Shown here in pieces: positions 25,113-36,643 of a DNA stretch of 64,000 bases. The stretch's first letter is position 1. Each line of letters starts with the position of its first letter. The notes under the pieces were generated by a model. It did not search any database. It was not told where the DNA came from and worked only from the letters and a program-made list of their open reading frames with translations. Source of the DNA: Lateolabrax maculatus. Lineage: Eukaryota; Chordata; Actinopteri; Acropomatiformes; Lateolabracidae. The position numbers and the translations under genes were made by a program. The stretch lies in NCBI GenBank assembly GCA_031216445.1, contig CM062218.1, forward strand, positions 11,114,501-11,178,500, read 5' to 3'.

Positions 25113-25157
25113 ATGAGCAAGGAAAGACCCAAGAGGAATATCATTCAAAAGAAATAC
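25113..25157 (+). CDS. jarid2: jarid2 coding exon 1 (partial gene, first 15 codons)
   Basis: The 15 codons read MSKERPKRNIIQKKY, which I recognise as the N-terminus of vertebrate JARID2. JARID2 is a nuclear protein with JmjN, ARID, catalytically inactive JmjC and zinc-finger domains, and is the accessory subunit of PRC2.2 that helps recruit and stimulate H3K27 methylation. Only the extreme N-terminus is here; the ubiquitin-interacting motif that reads H2AK119ub lies just after these residues and would be encoded by the next exon, which is not in the window. The start is supported by an A at -3 and by an in-frame stop at 24,858-24,860 with no in-frame ATG between that stop and 25,113. The exon ends exactly at a GTAAGT donor (25,158-25,163), in phase 0 after Tyr15. 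The exon lies in CpG-rich sequence, as expected for a developmental promoter. Whether this is jarid2a or jarid2b cannot be decided from 15 residues. Confidence 0.93.
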
Positions 25158-25163
25158 GTAAGT
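25158..25163 (+). other. jarid2: Splice donor of jarid2 exon 1
   Basis: GTAAGT follows the TAC codon for Tyr15 and matches the strong U1 donor consensus. Its position agrees with the exon 1/exon 2 junction of JARID2, where the protein continues DDSDG in the next exon. Confidence 0.92.
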
Positions 25164-25320
25164 ACAGACCTCTGTCCTCTATCTTTGCCTGAGATCGCTC
25201 ACGATTGCAGCCGCTCTATTCAAGTTTGCCCCGGCTCGTCTCGATGAAAACGCATAAACTTTCATCGCGGGCTGTGAAGGTTACCGGCGGGCAGCCTGTG
25301 CACTATTTTGGGTCAAATAT

Positions 25321-25340
25321 CCTTTTTTTTAAAAAAAAGG
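25321..25340. repeat. Perfect 20-base palindrome
   Basis: CC, eight T, eight A, GG: a perfect self-complementary sequence 163 bases after the exon 1 donor. It may be chance at AT-rich sequence, but rigid T/A junctions of this kind disfavour nucleosomes. Confidence 0.95.
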
Positions 25341-25483
25341 GTAACGACTGTAAGTTGCCCCGGCGTGTTAACGATTACATGCTTTCGATTTAAAGAGACA
25401 GCGATGTTTATTCGGCGTCTGTGTTGCGGCGTTTCTTCGACATCAGACATGTTTCAGGCGATCTGAACATCGGGTGCTTTCGG

Positions 25484-25507
25484 GGAGGAGGAGGAGGAGG
25501 AGGAGGA
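25484..25507 (+). repeat. (GGA)n array in intron 1
   Basis: About eight GGA triplets on the sense strand, roughly 330 bases after the exon 1 donor. The nascent jarid2 RNA would carry it. Confidence 0.95.
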
Positions 25508-25782
25508 AGGATCGCTTCGCTCGTTTTGACCCGTTTTAACGCGTGATGGAGGGGATGCTCGGTGTGCCTCGGCTACGTGATAAAGCCGTAAAGAGGTTGT
25601 TGTTTATTTGTTTTTAATATATATACATTTAAAAAAAAAAAAGTGTTTTCAGAAAGGGCTTTTGTTCGCTCTACCCCCGTTTCTTCCTATTCAGAGCCGC
25701 GGAGGCGAGCCTTGTCGGCCATGGCTCAGCTATTTCGGCTTCCATTTCGTCCCATGCTGCAGCATTTTATTATTTGGTTTTG

Positions 25783-25784
<2 letters not shown>

Positions 25785-25815
<31 letters not shown>
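25785..25815 (+). repeat. (TTA)n microsatellite
   Basis: About ten TTA triplets, an AT-rich island inside the CpG-rich block of early intron 1. Confidence 0.95.
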
Positions 25816-25934
25816 CTCCGAGCCCTGTAGCTCGCCCCACCCCCGGGTGCCTGAAGCTCGGGGCCTACGTGAGGACTTTTATGCCGAGGACAGCGTGGTG
25901 TCCGTGGGGCGCCGTGTGTTGTTTGCCGTGTGGG

Positions 25935-25967
25935 GAGGAGGAGGAGGAGGAGGAGGAGGAGGGGGGG
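25935..25967 (+). repeat. (GGA)n array ending in poly-G, intron 1
   Basis: About nine GGA triplets followed by a run of seven G on the sense strand, roughly 780 bases after the donor. This is the third such array around exon 1 and has the same orientation as the others. Confidence 0.95.
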
Positions 25968-26266
25968 TGGCTGGCGAACCGACATGTTTCGCGGACTGTT
26001 GTGGCTCTTTAATTTTTCTCCCCCGTAAAGAGTGAGCGAGAGCCGGGGACAGGGGACAGGGGGGTGGTGGGGAGGGGGGGGAGAGTCCACACAGTTCGCC
26101 GTATTCGTCCATGTCCCGGCACTTGAGACGGCGCGGGGACACTCTCCGGGGCTTGTTGTTAATGCGGCTGTCCTCGCTGTTCGTCCCTCCTGCAGACGAC
26201 GAGGTACGGCAGGGTCTCCTGTCATTTCACAGGTCTCCGTGTGACCTCTGTGGACGGACAGATATT

Positions 26267-26286
26267 GCAGCAGCAGCAGCAGCAGC
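26267..26286 (+). repeat. Short CAG/GCA triplet tract
   Basis: Six CAG triplets in noncoding intron 1. The apparent poly-Ala or poly-Gln frames through it are not coding. Confidence 0.9.
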
Positions 26287-26427
26287 TGAGGGATAACTCC
26301 ATTTTTATTTTTTTAATAGGGGGGGATTAGCTCACAGGCGTTGTGGGTCTCGTCCTCGGCTGCCTAATTCCCATTAAAGTGCACGTCAACGCGGTCGCTT
26401 GTGGTTGAGCCCAGTGTCTCCGAGTGA

Positions 26428-26468
26428 TTCCTTCTTCTTCTTCTTCTTCTTCTTCTTCTTCTTCTTCT
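26428..26468 (+). repeat. (TTC)n microsatellite
   Basis: About thirteen TTC triplets, a polypyrimidine run on the sense strand at the downstream edge of the CpG-rich block. Confidence 0.95.
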
Positions 26469-26591
26469 TTTTTCTTAAGAGGCTGTGTTCAGTCGCATTG
26501 CAGAGGCTCATGTATGAAGCGATACCAAGAAGCAACCATTTTCTTTCCTGCAAGTAACGCTGGTGAATTTATGGGGAGAAAGGGCTGTGGG

Positions 26592-26637
26592 ATAAATAAA
26601 AATAATAATAATAATAAATAAATAAACAAACAAACAG
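26592..26637 (+). repeat. Compound AAT/AAAT/AAAC microsatellite
   Basis: The unit shifts along the array from AAT to AAAT to AAAC, three adjacent A-rich units in one tract. Confidence 0.85.
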
Positions 26638-26966
26638 TTCAGCCTAGTCTTGGGTGCGAGCTTCTGGTGCGGTGGACACCCACTCGTCCCCCTCCGTGCA
26701 CCAGACAAAGACTTTTAATCTTGCAAAGTGTGAGTGGCCACGCATATCACTCGACTAAGTTACCATGTATCGTTTTTCATGAGGGCTGCACGCCGGCCGG
26801 GCCTCTGTGTCCGGGCTTTAAAGTTTGTTGCGCCTCTGCTGCTGTATTTATAGATTTGCTGCCCTTGCGTTATCGTCACGCGCCCAATACACATTGTTGC
26901 GTTTAATTGCACGAGGCATATCATGTCTGTTAATGCTCTGAGGCTGAGGTCGGCAGAGCTTACCGA

Positions 26967-26979
26967 CCCCCCCCCCCCC
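26967..26979 (+). repeat. Poly-C (13)
   Basis: C run followed by CCACCACCACC. Confidence 0.9.
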
Positions 26980-27800
26980 AACCCCACCACCACCAGTCCA
27001 AACAAGCACGTGGAGCGTCCCCGAAAAGTGTGTTAACTCCTGCACACCGTCGAAAACAGCAAAAAATGTGACACATTCAGTTCGTGCCGAAAGAGAATAT
27101 TGCAGAAAGGCCAAACCGAGCAACAGGTTTGTAGGGGCGCCTGAGCAAATGGACAAAGGGGCTTGTTTCCATGCATTCTTGAACGCATCTTAATTCAGCT
27201 GGGGATTTTCGGTTCCACACAAGTAGGCTAAAGAGAATAAATACATTCCATGTGTAATCAATTAAAGCATAGTCTGAGCATTTCTGCTAATAGTAGTCTG
27301 AATAGTATTTTTTTTATTTATTTATGTGCCCTGTCTCATAACTGTCCTGGTAATAACAAATAGATACAACATCAAGAAAGATTAATTCCAGAAGAGCATA
27401 ATATCGTCATGCTTTTATTATACCACTTTAAGGACGGTATGTATGGTTCAGTCCACTGCATGCTGTTGTCTTACTGAAGAGGAAAAAAATAAACCCTTGA
27501 TGTCATTCTAACACATCTGCAATTCTTCGTATGGGCAACACTATTCCTCTTACTTTTCTAGACGTCATCACCAGTAGCACAATGTGTGTATTCACATTTA
27601 TTTGTTGTAAGCAACAAAAATGCGAGTCATCCCAAAGACAGATGACAAATGTCTAAAATGACTGTAAAAGTAAATCTAACATGGTACATTCCAGTCTCTT
27701 GTGTATTGCATTTGTACTAATTGTATTTTGCAGTAATGATTAAACATCCTATAGTGTCCTTTATCATAATCAGAGCTGACTTTTTGAGTGATGACAGTGA

Positions 27801-27819
27801 TTTTTTTTTTTTTTTTTTT
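27801..27819 (+). repeat. Poly-T (19)
   Basis: Uninterrupted T run in intron 1. Confidence 0.95.
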
Positions 27820-28499
27820 GGCTTCCAGTGACCAAGTTGTTTCAGTTACAATAACGTAACCATACTTTAACGGTCATGTGTTGAAAACAATAGGTTGATT
27901 ATTGCAGTGAAAAAAAGGTTTTTGATTTTGTGAAGTTGTTGGTTAGTCTCCCTTTGAATTGAGGAAACAGGATGTGCCATAGAATTGATGACTAACTGAA
28001 ACAAAAGTCCCCACTTAAAATTGAGCCAGACTACGATGGTCAGCAGTGTCCCACAGTCTAAATTTGGATGGGCTTTTTTTATTTGGTCTATTCATAACTT
28101 ACTATTCATAAGAGCATCAGGGCTGGGGAAATGGTTTGTCTGTGTGCCGACTGCAGGATGCATGGTTCTGTCCTGTGTGCATGCATGCCCGTGTGTGTGT
28201 GTGTGTTCACGCTTGTCTGTCACATCTGTCATGTGTTTTTGGCAGCTGCAGTTAATGCATTTAGTCTGGCCTGGACCAAATAAGGCTCACAAACGTGCAT
28301 TTCTACAACAACCTGGAGGAGTCCAGATCCCCAAGCCCCCCTCCAGGCTGTGAGGCAGGACTCTTGGCCCCTACTGATCTCCCCTCCCCCATCTCCCCAC
28401 CCCTAATTAGCGTAAGACAATTATACATGCTTGGCTTAACCATTTCCCCTGAAACACGAGTGTGAGTTGTTACCCCTCCACCCCCACCCTCGGCACCCA

Positions 28500-28770
28500 A
28501 CAAACACCCACTATCAGCAAATTATATTAAAATTCATCAGTCATAAAATTATTGAAAAGGGGGGATGAGCCTTTAATAAAAGCAAACATGGCAATTAACA
28601 TTTTCTACCACGATTGATAGCCACCAATGTGAACAGAACCAAATAGAAAATCCAAATTGCCCTGTCAGTTTTTTTCTGAAAGATGCTTCGTCACTAATGT
28701 CAGATTGAGTCAGCAAACGCATTTTCTCTCTGTGCTGCCATTAAAATGATAAAAAAAATTTAAGGTTTAG
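28500..28770. promoter_or_regulatory. Candidate conserved noncoding element (intron 1)
   Basis: Low-repeat, AT-rich sequence with several homeodomain-like TAAT/ATTA cores, a GATTGAGTCAGCA word resembling a MAF/AP-1 half-site and CAATTAACATTTT. The texture is that of vertebrate developmental enhancers. No alignment was possible, so this is a guess from composition. Confidence 0.25.
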
Positions 28771-29029
28771 CTACTTAATTTGTTGGTTCTTTATAAGCCA
28801 GCGGTTGAGGGTAGGTGCTGTGTAATGACTCGGGTAGCAAGCACTAATGTGCAGCACTGTTGTTCTGTCTAACGAAACATGACACACACTGCGCGTGTGT
28901 TTGTGAATGCGTGTAAGCGAGAATAGCAGGAGAGCATGGCAGAGTGCAGCTCAGTGCAGCCAGGGCCATTTTGTGCAGAGTCGGCTCTTCCTGTAGGCCC
29001 CAGCTGGGGCTAGGCCTCTGATTCAAAGG

Positions 29030-29074
<45 letters not shown>
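29030..29074 (+). repeat. (TG)n microsatellite
   Basis: About 22 TG units on the jarid2 sense strand. Confidence 0.97.
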
Positions 29075-29076
<2 letters not shown>

Positions 29077-30158
29077 AGTGCGTGTTTGTGTGCACGCATG
29101 GTGTGTGTGGGACAAGCACAGCTGCTGCAGGGGCCTTTACAAATGTAAAGAGGCTGTCAGTGTTTGTTTCATCAGGCGCACAACTGATGAGGGCCAAGTT
29201 GAAAATCCATTGCACTGTGAGTGTGTGCGTTGAGCGTGCACAAAAAGAGGAAACAAAAATAGAGAGCGGGGGCAGAATGGGGAGTGCAAAGGCACAGACT
29301 CTCCCCCTCCTCTCCTCCTTTTCCTCTCTTTATCTCCCTGTCTCTCTGTCTCTGTCTCGCTCTCTCGTTCTTGGGCTGTCCAAATGAAATGTGGGCCTCA
29401 TGTAGGACCATGAAGAGAGGGTCACAGGGTTGTTTTTTCACCGTGCCTGAGCCTCAATGCGCTTCATTTAACCTTATGTTTCAATGCAAATTATTCTTTC
29501 ATAAGCTCCCTTCTCCTCACGTGTGCAACATGGCAGGGTTCACTTTGCAACCTCCCCGTCACTATGGCTACCAGGGCAAACCAAAGTGTACTGTGGCAAA
29601 AGCAACGTTTTACTGCCTGTTTATTTGACCATGTTCACTATGGTTACGCTCCACGTGGCACCTGTGAAAGGAACTACAGTAAAAGATAAAAGTACTTTCC
29701 ATATGTGCTTGTTCGTTTTGTCAGGGTCGCTTTAGACAAGGCAGTTTTTTCAAGGAATGTATACCCAGAAGGTGAGTTTAAAACCAGCAAGATGTGGCAC
29801 AGATAGCCTTAAACAAAAGGCAACAGTGGATAACACATTTTAATTAGAAAATAACATCACCCTGCTTTGTGTTTTTTATTCACCAATGGGGAAAAATCAA
29901 AGCAGGGCTACTTTGATTGCGTTTGCCAAACTGTATCAGCATGGCATAAAAGTAACTGCCAAAAATATAAAAAGTCCTCATGAACATTGCCAGCAATTTA
30001 CACACAATGGAAAATAACTGAATCAAACCAGGAGTTTGTGTGTCATTCACACGGTGCAGAGAAAACACATAACCAGCCATATTTCTCTTTATCTCTAAGT
30101 GGCAATTAAATTTGTACTGCAGTGAAACTTGTCAGGTAATTTAATGCTCAGTTTTCAT

Positions 30159-30160
<2 letters not shown>

Positions 30161-30190
<30 letters not shown>
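30161..30190 (+). repeat. Poly-C (30)
   Basis: Thirty consecutive C, the longest homopolymer in the window. The true length is hard to determine by sequencing. Confidence 0.95.
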
Positions 30191-30192
<2 letters not shown>

Positions 30193-31041
30193 AACAGTTT
30201 AGTGGTAAAGCGGGGAGGAAGCTGTCCTTCCCACACTGCAGACACAGCCTCATGTCCCTTTGGCCTCATCTCTCCTCTAGCAGGGCCTGCCGACTTGACA
30301 AGCACTGCCAGAAAAATTTCTGGGAGTGAAGTTGGCGAGCCCAGCCTCTTTTGATTCAGCCTTATTTATTTATGTATTTATTAAGTTTGTGCTGAAATGA
30401 AGAGAAGGGAGCCCATTTTTGCCAACAGAGAGTTTACTGCATCATTACAGGCACTCTGTGAGCTGCCGGCTTCAATTTGGACCAGCGATGGATGTTCAGC
30501 GGCCAAATGCATCACCACTCAGCTCTTTTCTCCGACATAAATGCAGACACTCTCCCTGTTTACCCTTTACGGTCTTAAGTCTTCCTCTTCTTTTGCGTCT
30601 GTTTTCTTCAGCATTATGTCACACAACAGGGCACAAACTCCTGTTATGCAATATGACCTTTTCTCTTATCAGCTGTTGACATTGAGCACAATATCCGACT
30701 CTCTGCTGGCACCAGTGCACACTTACACACGCAAGCGCACACACGCACACACACACACAGAGGCAAAGGTCTTTAGGTGTACACCTGCAGACAGGAGGTG
30801 AGAGAAACCAGTTTTAAGGGCAACCTTGCAGTGTCTCGTGGTTATCAGCAGCGTAGGCTAGTTACAGGAGTAATGACATAAAACTGGGCGTTACCCTCTT
30901 TGTTACACGGTATGTGTGTTTTTTGTCATGTGGCAGTGTGTGCGTAGGCCTGTGTAGGTGTCTTTCACAGCATATGCTTCAATAGTTGGACACAAGGCAT
31001 GGTTGGACACAGTGCAGTTGTGGACAGCCAATGCAAGTGGA

Positions 31042-31069
31042 GTGTGTGTGTGTGTGTGTGTGTGTGTGT
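31042..31069 (+). repeat. (TG)n microsatellite
   Basis: Fourteen TG units. Confidence 0.97.
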
Positions 31070-31189
31070 CACGTACACCACGTGCGTTTCCTCCGTGCGT
31101 GTCTTCATTCTGCCGAGTGATTTATATCCTCCTTCTCCTGTGGGTTTGGATGGAGATGGGGGGAGCGAGACAGCTGGTCAGGCCCTGAG

Positions 31190-31192
<3 letters not shown>

Positions 31193-31279
<87 letters not shown>

Positions 31280-31295
31280 CACACGTGCTCAATCA

Positions 31296-31343
<48 letters not shown>
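31193..31343 (+). repeat. Long compound (TG)n array
   Basis: 85 bases of TG (31,193-31,277) and 46 bases (31,298-31,343), split by a 20-base spacer. The junction holds a small palindrome, GAGCAC-AC-GTGCTC. It is the largest microsatellite in the window. Confidence 0.97.
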
Positions 31344-31347
<4 letters not shown>

Positions 31348-32695
31348 AGTGAGTGGTTGCCACAGCTTATCCGTTCAGGATCCCTATGAAGCTGAATCAA
31401 CACTTTAGCTTTGTCTTTGGTTTGGCCTTGCAGGCTTTATGGGGGCCCATGAAGGACATTCAGCAATAGTAGAATGAAAAGAAAACAATTGACTGAGTTA
31501 CTTTTTATTTACCACATCTTTCTGCAAGCATTGTCAAATATGTACCTTTAGAAAAATACACAAAATTATCTTATAAATCTTCAGATGCCTTTTATTTCTA
31601 GTACAAATTTCATCTTAGACCTGGGCTTCCCTTTTAAGCTCTGTAAGCTGAAATAGGAGGCATTAGGTTGTTTTTCATCCGTTTTTGAATCACCCAGCTA
31701 TTGTAGCTTAGTCTGGCATTAGCTTTTAATGACCATGATGTACATGTCTCAGACAACCTCTTGACCGATCTCTGCTCACCCTCTCCCCGGTCTTCATCTC
31801 AGCTACATCAGTTTAATAAACACTCCTTACATTTTCATCCTGTGGTCAATCCCATCTGATCCCCTATTGTGACATCGTCGTCTTTACACATCCAGTGAAT
31901 TAAGCCTCGGGGGATAAAGCAACAGAGCAGAGGCTCAGTCAGTATCGATCCTCCATTACTACCTCTCTTTCTGCCCGGAATACCACAGTTTCACTGTCAA
32001 ACATATGCCAGTAAGAGTCTGTAGGAAACTTCATAAAATTTCTTCACTGTGATGGTAAGATTAGGAAATCCTGAAGCTTTGCTAAGAAAATTCTATATGC
32101 TGACTAATCATATTTTCTGTGAAGATAGCTCGCTGTAAAGTGTCATCAGATTTCAGTCTGGGAATATTATTCAGTTTTACCATTCAGTGTACATTCATAA
32201 CTGTTCTTGTTATGCGTTACAGTCTCATGAATTTCTACCAAGTGCAGTGATCTATGAATCATTATTTTTTTATATGATAGAACAGTTTGTGTCTTCCTGC
32301 CAACAAGCCACTGGCCGCTCTATTCAGGTCCTCTTTGGCACCGCGCTGCCTTGGCCGATGAATCGCTCTCTCTCATTTAATCTCTCATGAGGGTATTTTC
32401 CTGTGATAACTTTTTTTATATTTGACTATCATTATCCCTCTTTTTCACGACAGTCATTTGTGGCTCTCCAACGCGCATGGCTAGTTGTGGAACAGTGACC
32501 TCCCTTCTGTTAAAGCACTCTCGAATGCAACCCTTTTCACCAAGCATTTGGCCCCTTGCGAGGGAGGCCTTAATTCAGGACGGCAGCCCCCCCTCCTCCA
32601 TCCCCCAGCCAGGAGAGTAATGAGCCAGTGGGGCAAAGTGGCTGGGTGACCACTGTTGCTGCCTAATCTCTACTTTTCAGCCCTCCCTGAATGCT

Positions 32696-32712
32696 AAAAA
32701 AAAAAAAAAAAA
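32696..32712 (+). repeat. Poly-A (17)
   Basis: Uninterrupted A run; no retrogene or SINE body is recognised before it. Confidence 0.95.
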
Positions 32713-33894
32713 GTAGAAGATGTGGTGTTGTGTAAAGAGCTTTTATACAAAGCTTATTGATTCAAGGCAGAATAGAGGTTGTTTATCTTGTAGTTTTTGA
32801 CTGATTTAGAGGACAGTGACTAGTTACAGAAAAGGTCTTTACTGCGTCAGGCCCTCACTCATACCGATTCCACCTGCCAAATTGTATTTGTAGGATGGAC
32901 AAGAACATGTTTTAATGCTGAAACATGGTTGGTGGATGGATATCAGTGTTGCTGCTGAGTTGTCGGATATGCTGGTTCCCCTGTCAGCTCACGTGAGAAA
33001 ATGGGAGGAATGAGGAGGTAGTGGTGGTGGGTGGTTGAGGGCTGTAAGAGGCAGAATAAACGGTTTATTTGATTCGCAGGTCAATATATACACCTTCTGT
33101 TTGCGTCTATCCTACACCCTCCTCCACCAACCGCCATGAGAAACGCATTACTTCCCCCCATCTTGTCTTGTAATAGAATACTGAGTGGATTTTTTTTTTC
33201 CTCGGTTCCACTTTATCTCTCTCACCTCCTCCCTCTCAACTCATTCGCTCTATTACTCAGCGCAGCTACAAAGACAGGAAAGAGGCGTTGGGAGTTTTCT
33301 GTGGGATAGCGCTGGGGAGAGGACTGAAGAAGCGGGGGTATTTTCTCCTCGCCTAGCTGCAAAATTGCCTCGCAGTTGCAGAGGAGGAGCCAATGCACGA
33401 TCGGCAGGATCTGTTTCCTTGTCTTTGCACTCCGTTTTCATTTTATTGAGTATGTGTGTTTGCATGTGATAATCATTTGCTTGAAAGATCAGACTGCTTA
33501 GCAACATGATTAGGTTGTTGGCGGTTTTGCAGCCCTCTTCTCTCGGTCTCCCACTCAGCCGGCATCTTGCATTCTTCCATCCGTTTTGTTTTGATTTGGT
33601 CTGCCAAAGGAAACTTTGGAATCCTCTCCAGTTTGATCTTACACAGCTGTGTGAATTAACCACCTCCAACGCCACCCTGGCAGACACACACCCCAACATA
33701 CTAATATGCATGCACACACATAATCTGGCCCTCTGGGGATGTCATTTTGCACTTGGTAAATCTTATCCTTGCTGTAATGCCTTTGCAAAAATTAGATTTA
33801 AAGAGCTGTTTTTCAGTGTTTAATGTCTCTTTTGCTGTTACCAAACATTTTATTTATAGTCTTTTTTGTTTTTATTTTTTACATTTGCTATAAT

Positions 33895-34000
33895 ATTAAA
33901 TGTTTATTAATTGTAATCTTGTTATGTGAAGCACTTTGGGGGTGTCCTTAGGGTTTCAATTCTTATTCCCCTATATGAAAAGCAGTATGAACTGACAAGA
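33895..34000 (+). mobile_element. Possible LINE 3'-tail remnant
   Basis: GTGAAGCACTTTGGG followed about 40 bases later by CTATATGAAAAGC recalls the 3' tails of some fish LINEs, which read AAGCACTTTG ... CTATATAAA. It is too diverged to name. Confidence 0.2.
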
Positions 34001-34297
34001 GTCTACAGAATTATTGATTTTCTTTTCTTTTTTTGCGTATTGATTTTGTTTTTGAGAAATAGGTGCTTTTTAAGTTTTTCCACAGAGAGAAGCAGAGTGT
34101 GAGTCAAAGGTATTGTTCCCCCTGTTTTTAACCTCTGCTCAATAGATGAGGGCTTTTATAATTCTCCTGGCTGCGTGATTCCTCCAGGCCTCACAGCAGG
34201 GAGCTAGAGTGCATGGTACACTGAGGGAAGGGCGCCAGAGTCTGGGCTGGATGTCTGGCCGGCTTCTCCTGGCCCTGGATCAAACATCACAAGGCCC

Positions 34298-34318
34298 GGG
34301 GGGGGGGGGGGGGGGGGG
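34298..34318 (+). repeat. Poly-G (21)
   Basis: Uninterrupted run of 21 G after CCC. Confidence 0.95.
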
Positions 34319-35092
34319 AAGGCCAGCCCTGGAAATCGCAACCTTTGATTATGAAGGAGAGAAAAATCCAGGAGTATAGAAATAATCAAATTAGGCACCA
34401 TTTCAAGTGGAATATCCACAGTGACGGCAGTAAAGGCCTGTCCACTGAACTGTCAAAATAACTCCATGCAAAATGAAGCTCCTAAACAAGCACATGCATA
34501 TGCACATCACAGAGGCTGGCACAAGAATGTAGATGTAATTGTCTGAAAATGTGGATAGGAAATGAGATAACCACTGGTTGATTCCAAGCCTGAGTGTCAT
34601 AGATGCCTGCTCACTTTCACACATTTTGAAATGAGTAATGCAGGTGTTGGTTAGCAAATCGAAAAACAAACTCTGGTTAAACATAATCTGTAAGCAAACT
34701 AACAGGAAGTTACCATGATGACTAGAGAGTATGCCCCTCCAGTCACTTTACTCTCTTCTCTATGCCTCTGTTGTGTATGTTTGTGTGTGTGTGTGTGGGA
34801 TGGCCATGCATGATTTGGGGGGACTTGTACCTCCCACCCCCAGGTTTCTGTAGAAACTGACATGCTGACGAGGTTTCTGGGCAAGTCAAACATCTCTTCC
34901 TCTTTGTTTCCGAGCTAGCTCGAGAGGGTGTTGAACTAGATGAAGAGTAAAGTTAGATTGCTGTTGGAGCATCTGGTTCCTGGCTGCATTCTGGGGAAGT
35001 TACTTGATCTGTCTTGCAGTCATGTGAGTCAGAGAAATCAAGTGTGTAACGGTGAAACTGAGAAAATGTAGCTGAAAAGAGAAATTCTATGT

Positions 35093-35107
35093 AAAAAAAA
35101 AAAAAAA
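35093..35107 (+). repeat. Poly-A (15)
   Basis: Uninterrupted A run. Confidence 0.95.
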
Positions 35108-35804
35108 GTTGGTAAGATGTCTGTTTTTTTTCTCTTTAATTTACAAATGGAATCTAAGCACATGGTAAAGGTGATAAGAAAAACACCTTTTCTGTTGATA
35201 ATCATTTGTAGAGCCCTTTTCCGAGAATAGAAAATGTGCATTTTTGTTAATACGGTTTTCTTATTTAGTCATCTGGTTTTCTTGTATTACCTAACTGTTG
35301 TAACATCTATTCAGAAAATTGCAATAATCATAAGAAACCGGCAAGCTTTCACTATTTATGATGTTGGCCTATTTCCTGACAACAGATCAGTTATTTTACC
35401 ATTATCGGCAGTCATTTTCATTTTGACAAAAACGCCCCCACTATTCAGTCTCTGAAATCAAGAGTGGAATTTCATATTACTCATACCATTCAGTTATGTG
35501 ACAATGGTTTATAATTCCGTTTTTTAATTCCTGACGTGTTCCTAAGGTGGAGAAGTGATACATGAATTCATTATAGGTTTTATTCATGCACAGAATAAAA
35601 CAACTAACTCAATGAAATGCAAATTATATATCAAAAGAAGTGAAAAGTACAAGGTATAGATGCACTTATGCCTAGCAATGTGTTTCTTGATGTTTCTAAT
35701 GTCTGTAATGCAGTAGCTGTATTTATAACAGAAGCTATGACTTGCATCTTTATGTGGCACAGCGTTTTGAATCAGAACGTCGTGCATGTTAGGTTGCACC
35801 AACC

Positions 35805-36070
35805 AACTTGAAATGACAAAGTGTCAGTTCACCCTATATCACAAAAAAAAAATCACTCACATCAGTGGTATCTAGCCGTGATGACAGTTTTACTTTTATC
35901 TGCTGAGGTTTCATTTGGACCATGTCCTTCCACTGACGAAATGGTCTCAAACAAAACTGTTCACAGCAAGAGTAACAAGGACACTGTGTAAATACACATG
36001 GCTGCTCAAAACTATATACACTGCTGAATACCACTATGGGTGCGTGATATACTTTTTTTGTGAAAAATAT
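35805..36070. mobile_element. Possible decayed DNA-transposon fragment
   Basis: Begins TTCACCCTATATCACAAAAAA and ends near TTTTTTTGTGAAAAATATG, a weak inverted pairing of the terminal CACAAAAA/TTTTTGTG words, and includes ACTGTTCACAGCAAG, as in some common fish repeats. Divergence is high. Confidence 0.25.
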
Positions 36071-36620
36071 GTTTAGAGCTAAACTACTAAGGCCAGAATG
36101 TTAATAGCTGTATTAAATAGATAAGCCCATAAATTTTATACAGGTTCGAAAAGTCTTTATATGAAAAGGCCCGACCAATAACATGGAACATTGGCCGCAA
36201 CCAGGGTAGGCTGCATATCTGACGATGAACTAGAACTTAGAGCAATTTTGACACAGAGTGAGAGCGTGAGAAACTCAATCTGTTAGGTTTGTTATACTGT
36301 CAGCATCATTATTGGATTTGTTTGAAAGACTGAGTCAGACAGTATATATGTCGTAATGAAGTTATCTTATTCATAGATGACTAACAGCCAGTCAAGTGAC
36401 TCGGTAACAAACCCACACTTGCTAAATCTAAGTACGACAACAAAACATCTCTCCCATTCATGAAGTAACCGTACCTGCTCGACCCATGCAGCTTGGTGGA
36501 CATTATTTGAGATACCTCTTTCTTAATACCTAAATTCTTTCATTTCACGTCATATCCTGGCTCCCTTTGAAGTAAATTACCATTACCAGTGATGGAGTCT
36601 GCATGGCACACACTCCTCCG

Positions 36621-36643
36621 CCCCCCCCCCCCCCCCCCCCCCC
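36621..36643 (+). repeat. Poly-C (23)
   Basis: C run followed by about 250 bases of pyrimidine-rich sequence to near 36,900. Confidence 0.95.

Larger units (their letters stand above)
24400..26420. other. CpG-island-like block around jarid2 exon 1
   Basis: CpG dinucleotides are frequent through this stretch and scarce on either side. It is interrupted by AT-rich patches (about 25,590-25,660 and the TTA array at 25,785-25,815). Such islands mark constitutively unmethylated vertebrate promoters and, at developmental genes, often Polycomb targets. The edges are estimates by eye; an observed/expected CpG calculation would settle them. Confidence 0.7.

Noticed and set aside
25608..26225. Overlapping frames with poly-Gly, poly-Glu, poly-Leu and poly-Pro near jarid2 exon 1
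   Set aside because: They are translations of the TTA and GGA triplet arrays in intron 1, on both strands and in several frames.
31193..31343. Regular repeats that could suggest a CRISPR array
   Set aside because: They are dinucleotide microsatellites without unique spacers, in a vertebrate genome.
33253..33717. 154-codon minus-strand open frame
   Set aside because: No recognisable family; the plus strand is the jarid2 intron and the frame crosses ordinary noncoding sequence.
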